12,457 nt of DNA from Caldivirga sp. UBA161. Lineage in GTDB: Archaea; Thermoproteota; Thermoprotei; Thermoproteales; Thermocladiaceae. Each line of letters opens with the position of its first letter. Position 1 is the first letter of the stretch. A model generated the notes under the pieces. It searched no databases. It was not told the origin of the DNA and saw only the letters and a list, made by a program, of their open reading frames with translations. Shown piece by piece: positions 12,313 to 12,457 of the stretch. The stretch spans positions 1 through 12,457 of the forward strand of contig NZ_DAXS01000058.1 of NCBI RefSeq assembly GCF_002506515.1. Reading direction: 5' to 3'. The position numbers and the translations under genes are program-made.

Positions 12313-12457
12313 CTAGAGTAATTCCTGTGGGCTAAGCCTACTACTTACCTTAACCTTACGCACCTTAACAATGGCGTAAACCACCAGCATTACAATTAGG
12401 TTCACTATTAGGCCCAGTAAGCCAACGTAAATATCGTAGAACCAGGGTAGTAGTGAT
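12313..12457 (-). CDS. C-terminal end of a membrane protein, cut by the right edge
   Basis: The minus-strand frame from the right edge gives 47 residues before a TAG at 12315-12313. After WFYDIYVG there is a strongly hydrophobic helix (LLGLIVNLIVMLVVYAIV), then a basic stop-transfer tail (KVRKVKVSS) and a short hydrophilic end. This looks like the last transmembrane helix and cytoplasmic tail of a transporter, for example of the sodium:solute symporter or amino-acid permease type, but too little is visible to name a family. It lies on the same strand as the acyl-CoA dehydrogenase, 148 nt upstream of it, yet that gene has its own promoter. Confidence 0.65.
   Translation of the reverse strand, partial: SLLPWFYDIYVGLLGLIVNLIVMLVVYAIVKVRKVKVSSRLSPQELL

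Overview
The window looks like chromosome of a hyperthermophilic crenarchaeon of the Thermoproteales, most likely Caldivirga or a very close relative. The reasons are: TATA boxes centred about 22-29 nt upstream of most start codons (leaderless transcripts), a GGTGA ribosome-binding site only inside an operon, archaeal-type gene families (CoxG, a GfcR-type HTH/phosphoribosyltransferase regulator, a crenarchaeal-size protein phosphatase, UPF0248), and what appears to be the 3' half of a split tRNA-Glu(UUC) with no 5' half nearby. Split tRNAs are a known speciality of Caldivirga maquilingensis. The genus call is inference.

Layout. (1) 1-445, minus: CoxG-like protein, cut by the left edge. (2) 527-838, plus: small acidic/basic protein of unknown function, divergent from coxG. 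(3) 1027-1380, plus: dicluster ferredoxin. (4) 1470-3474, plus: pyrimidine operon pyrI-pyrE-pyrD, tightly packed and without pyrB. (5) 3637-3707, minus: split tRNA-Glu 3' half with a GC-rich leader. (6) 3791-4519, plus: GfcR-like regulator whose core promoter sits between two perfect 14-nt inverted repeats. (7) 4583-4864, plus: two-helix membrane protein. (8) 4861-5955, minus: sugar-1-phosphate nucleotidylyltransferase with a left-handed beta-helix tail. (9) 6114-7310, plus: helical repeat protein. (10) 9928-7307, minus: glmS, a dual-specificity-type phosphatase, then UPF0248. (11) 10913-10317, minus: wreck of a lysophospholipase/monoacylglycerol-lipase-like gene directly downstream of (12) an acyl-CoA dehydrogenase (12164-10944, minus). 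(13) 12313-12457, minus: C-terminus of a membrane protein, cut by the right edge.

How the genes fit together. PyrI, PyrE and PyrD belong to de novo UMP synthesis. GlmS and the nucleotidylyltransferase probably belong to amino-sugar/nucleotide-sugar supply, with the phosphatase and UPF0248 as possible co-transcribed passengers. The acyl-CoA dehydrogenase and the dead hydrolase look like what is left of a lipid or fatty-acid unit.

The most notable points: (a) GlmS has a complete sugar-isomerase half, but its glutaminase half lacks the N-terminal catalytic cysteine (Gly2) and also carries changes at the oxyanion-hole Asn and the ammonia-channel Trp, so it should depend on free ammonia or another amine donor; (b) the split tRNA-Glu half; (c) the mirrored operator-like repeats around the gfcR-type promoter; (d) PyrD of the class 2 type with substitutions at usually conserved orotate-contacting positions; (e) the multiply broken hydrolase. 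I see no insertion sequence, CRISPR array, rRNA or replication origin.
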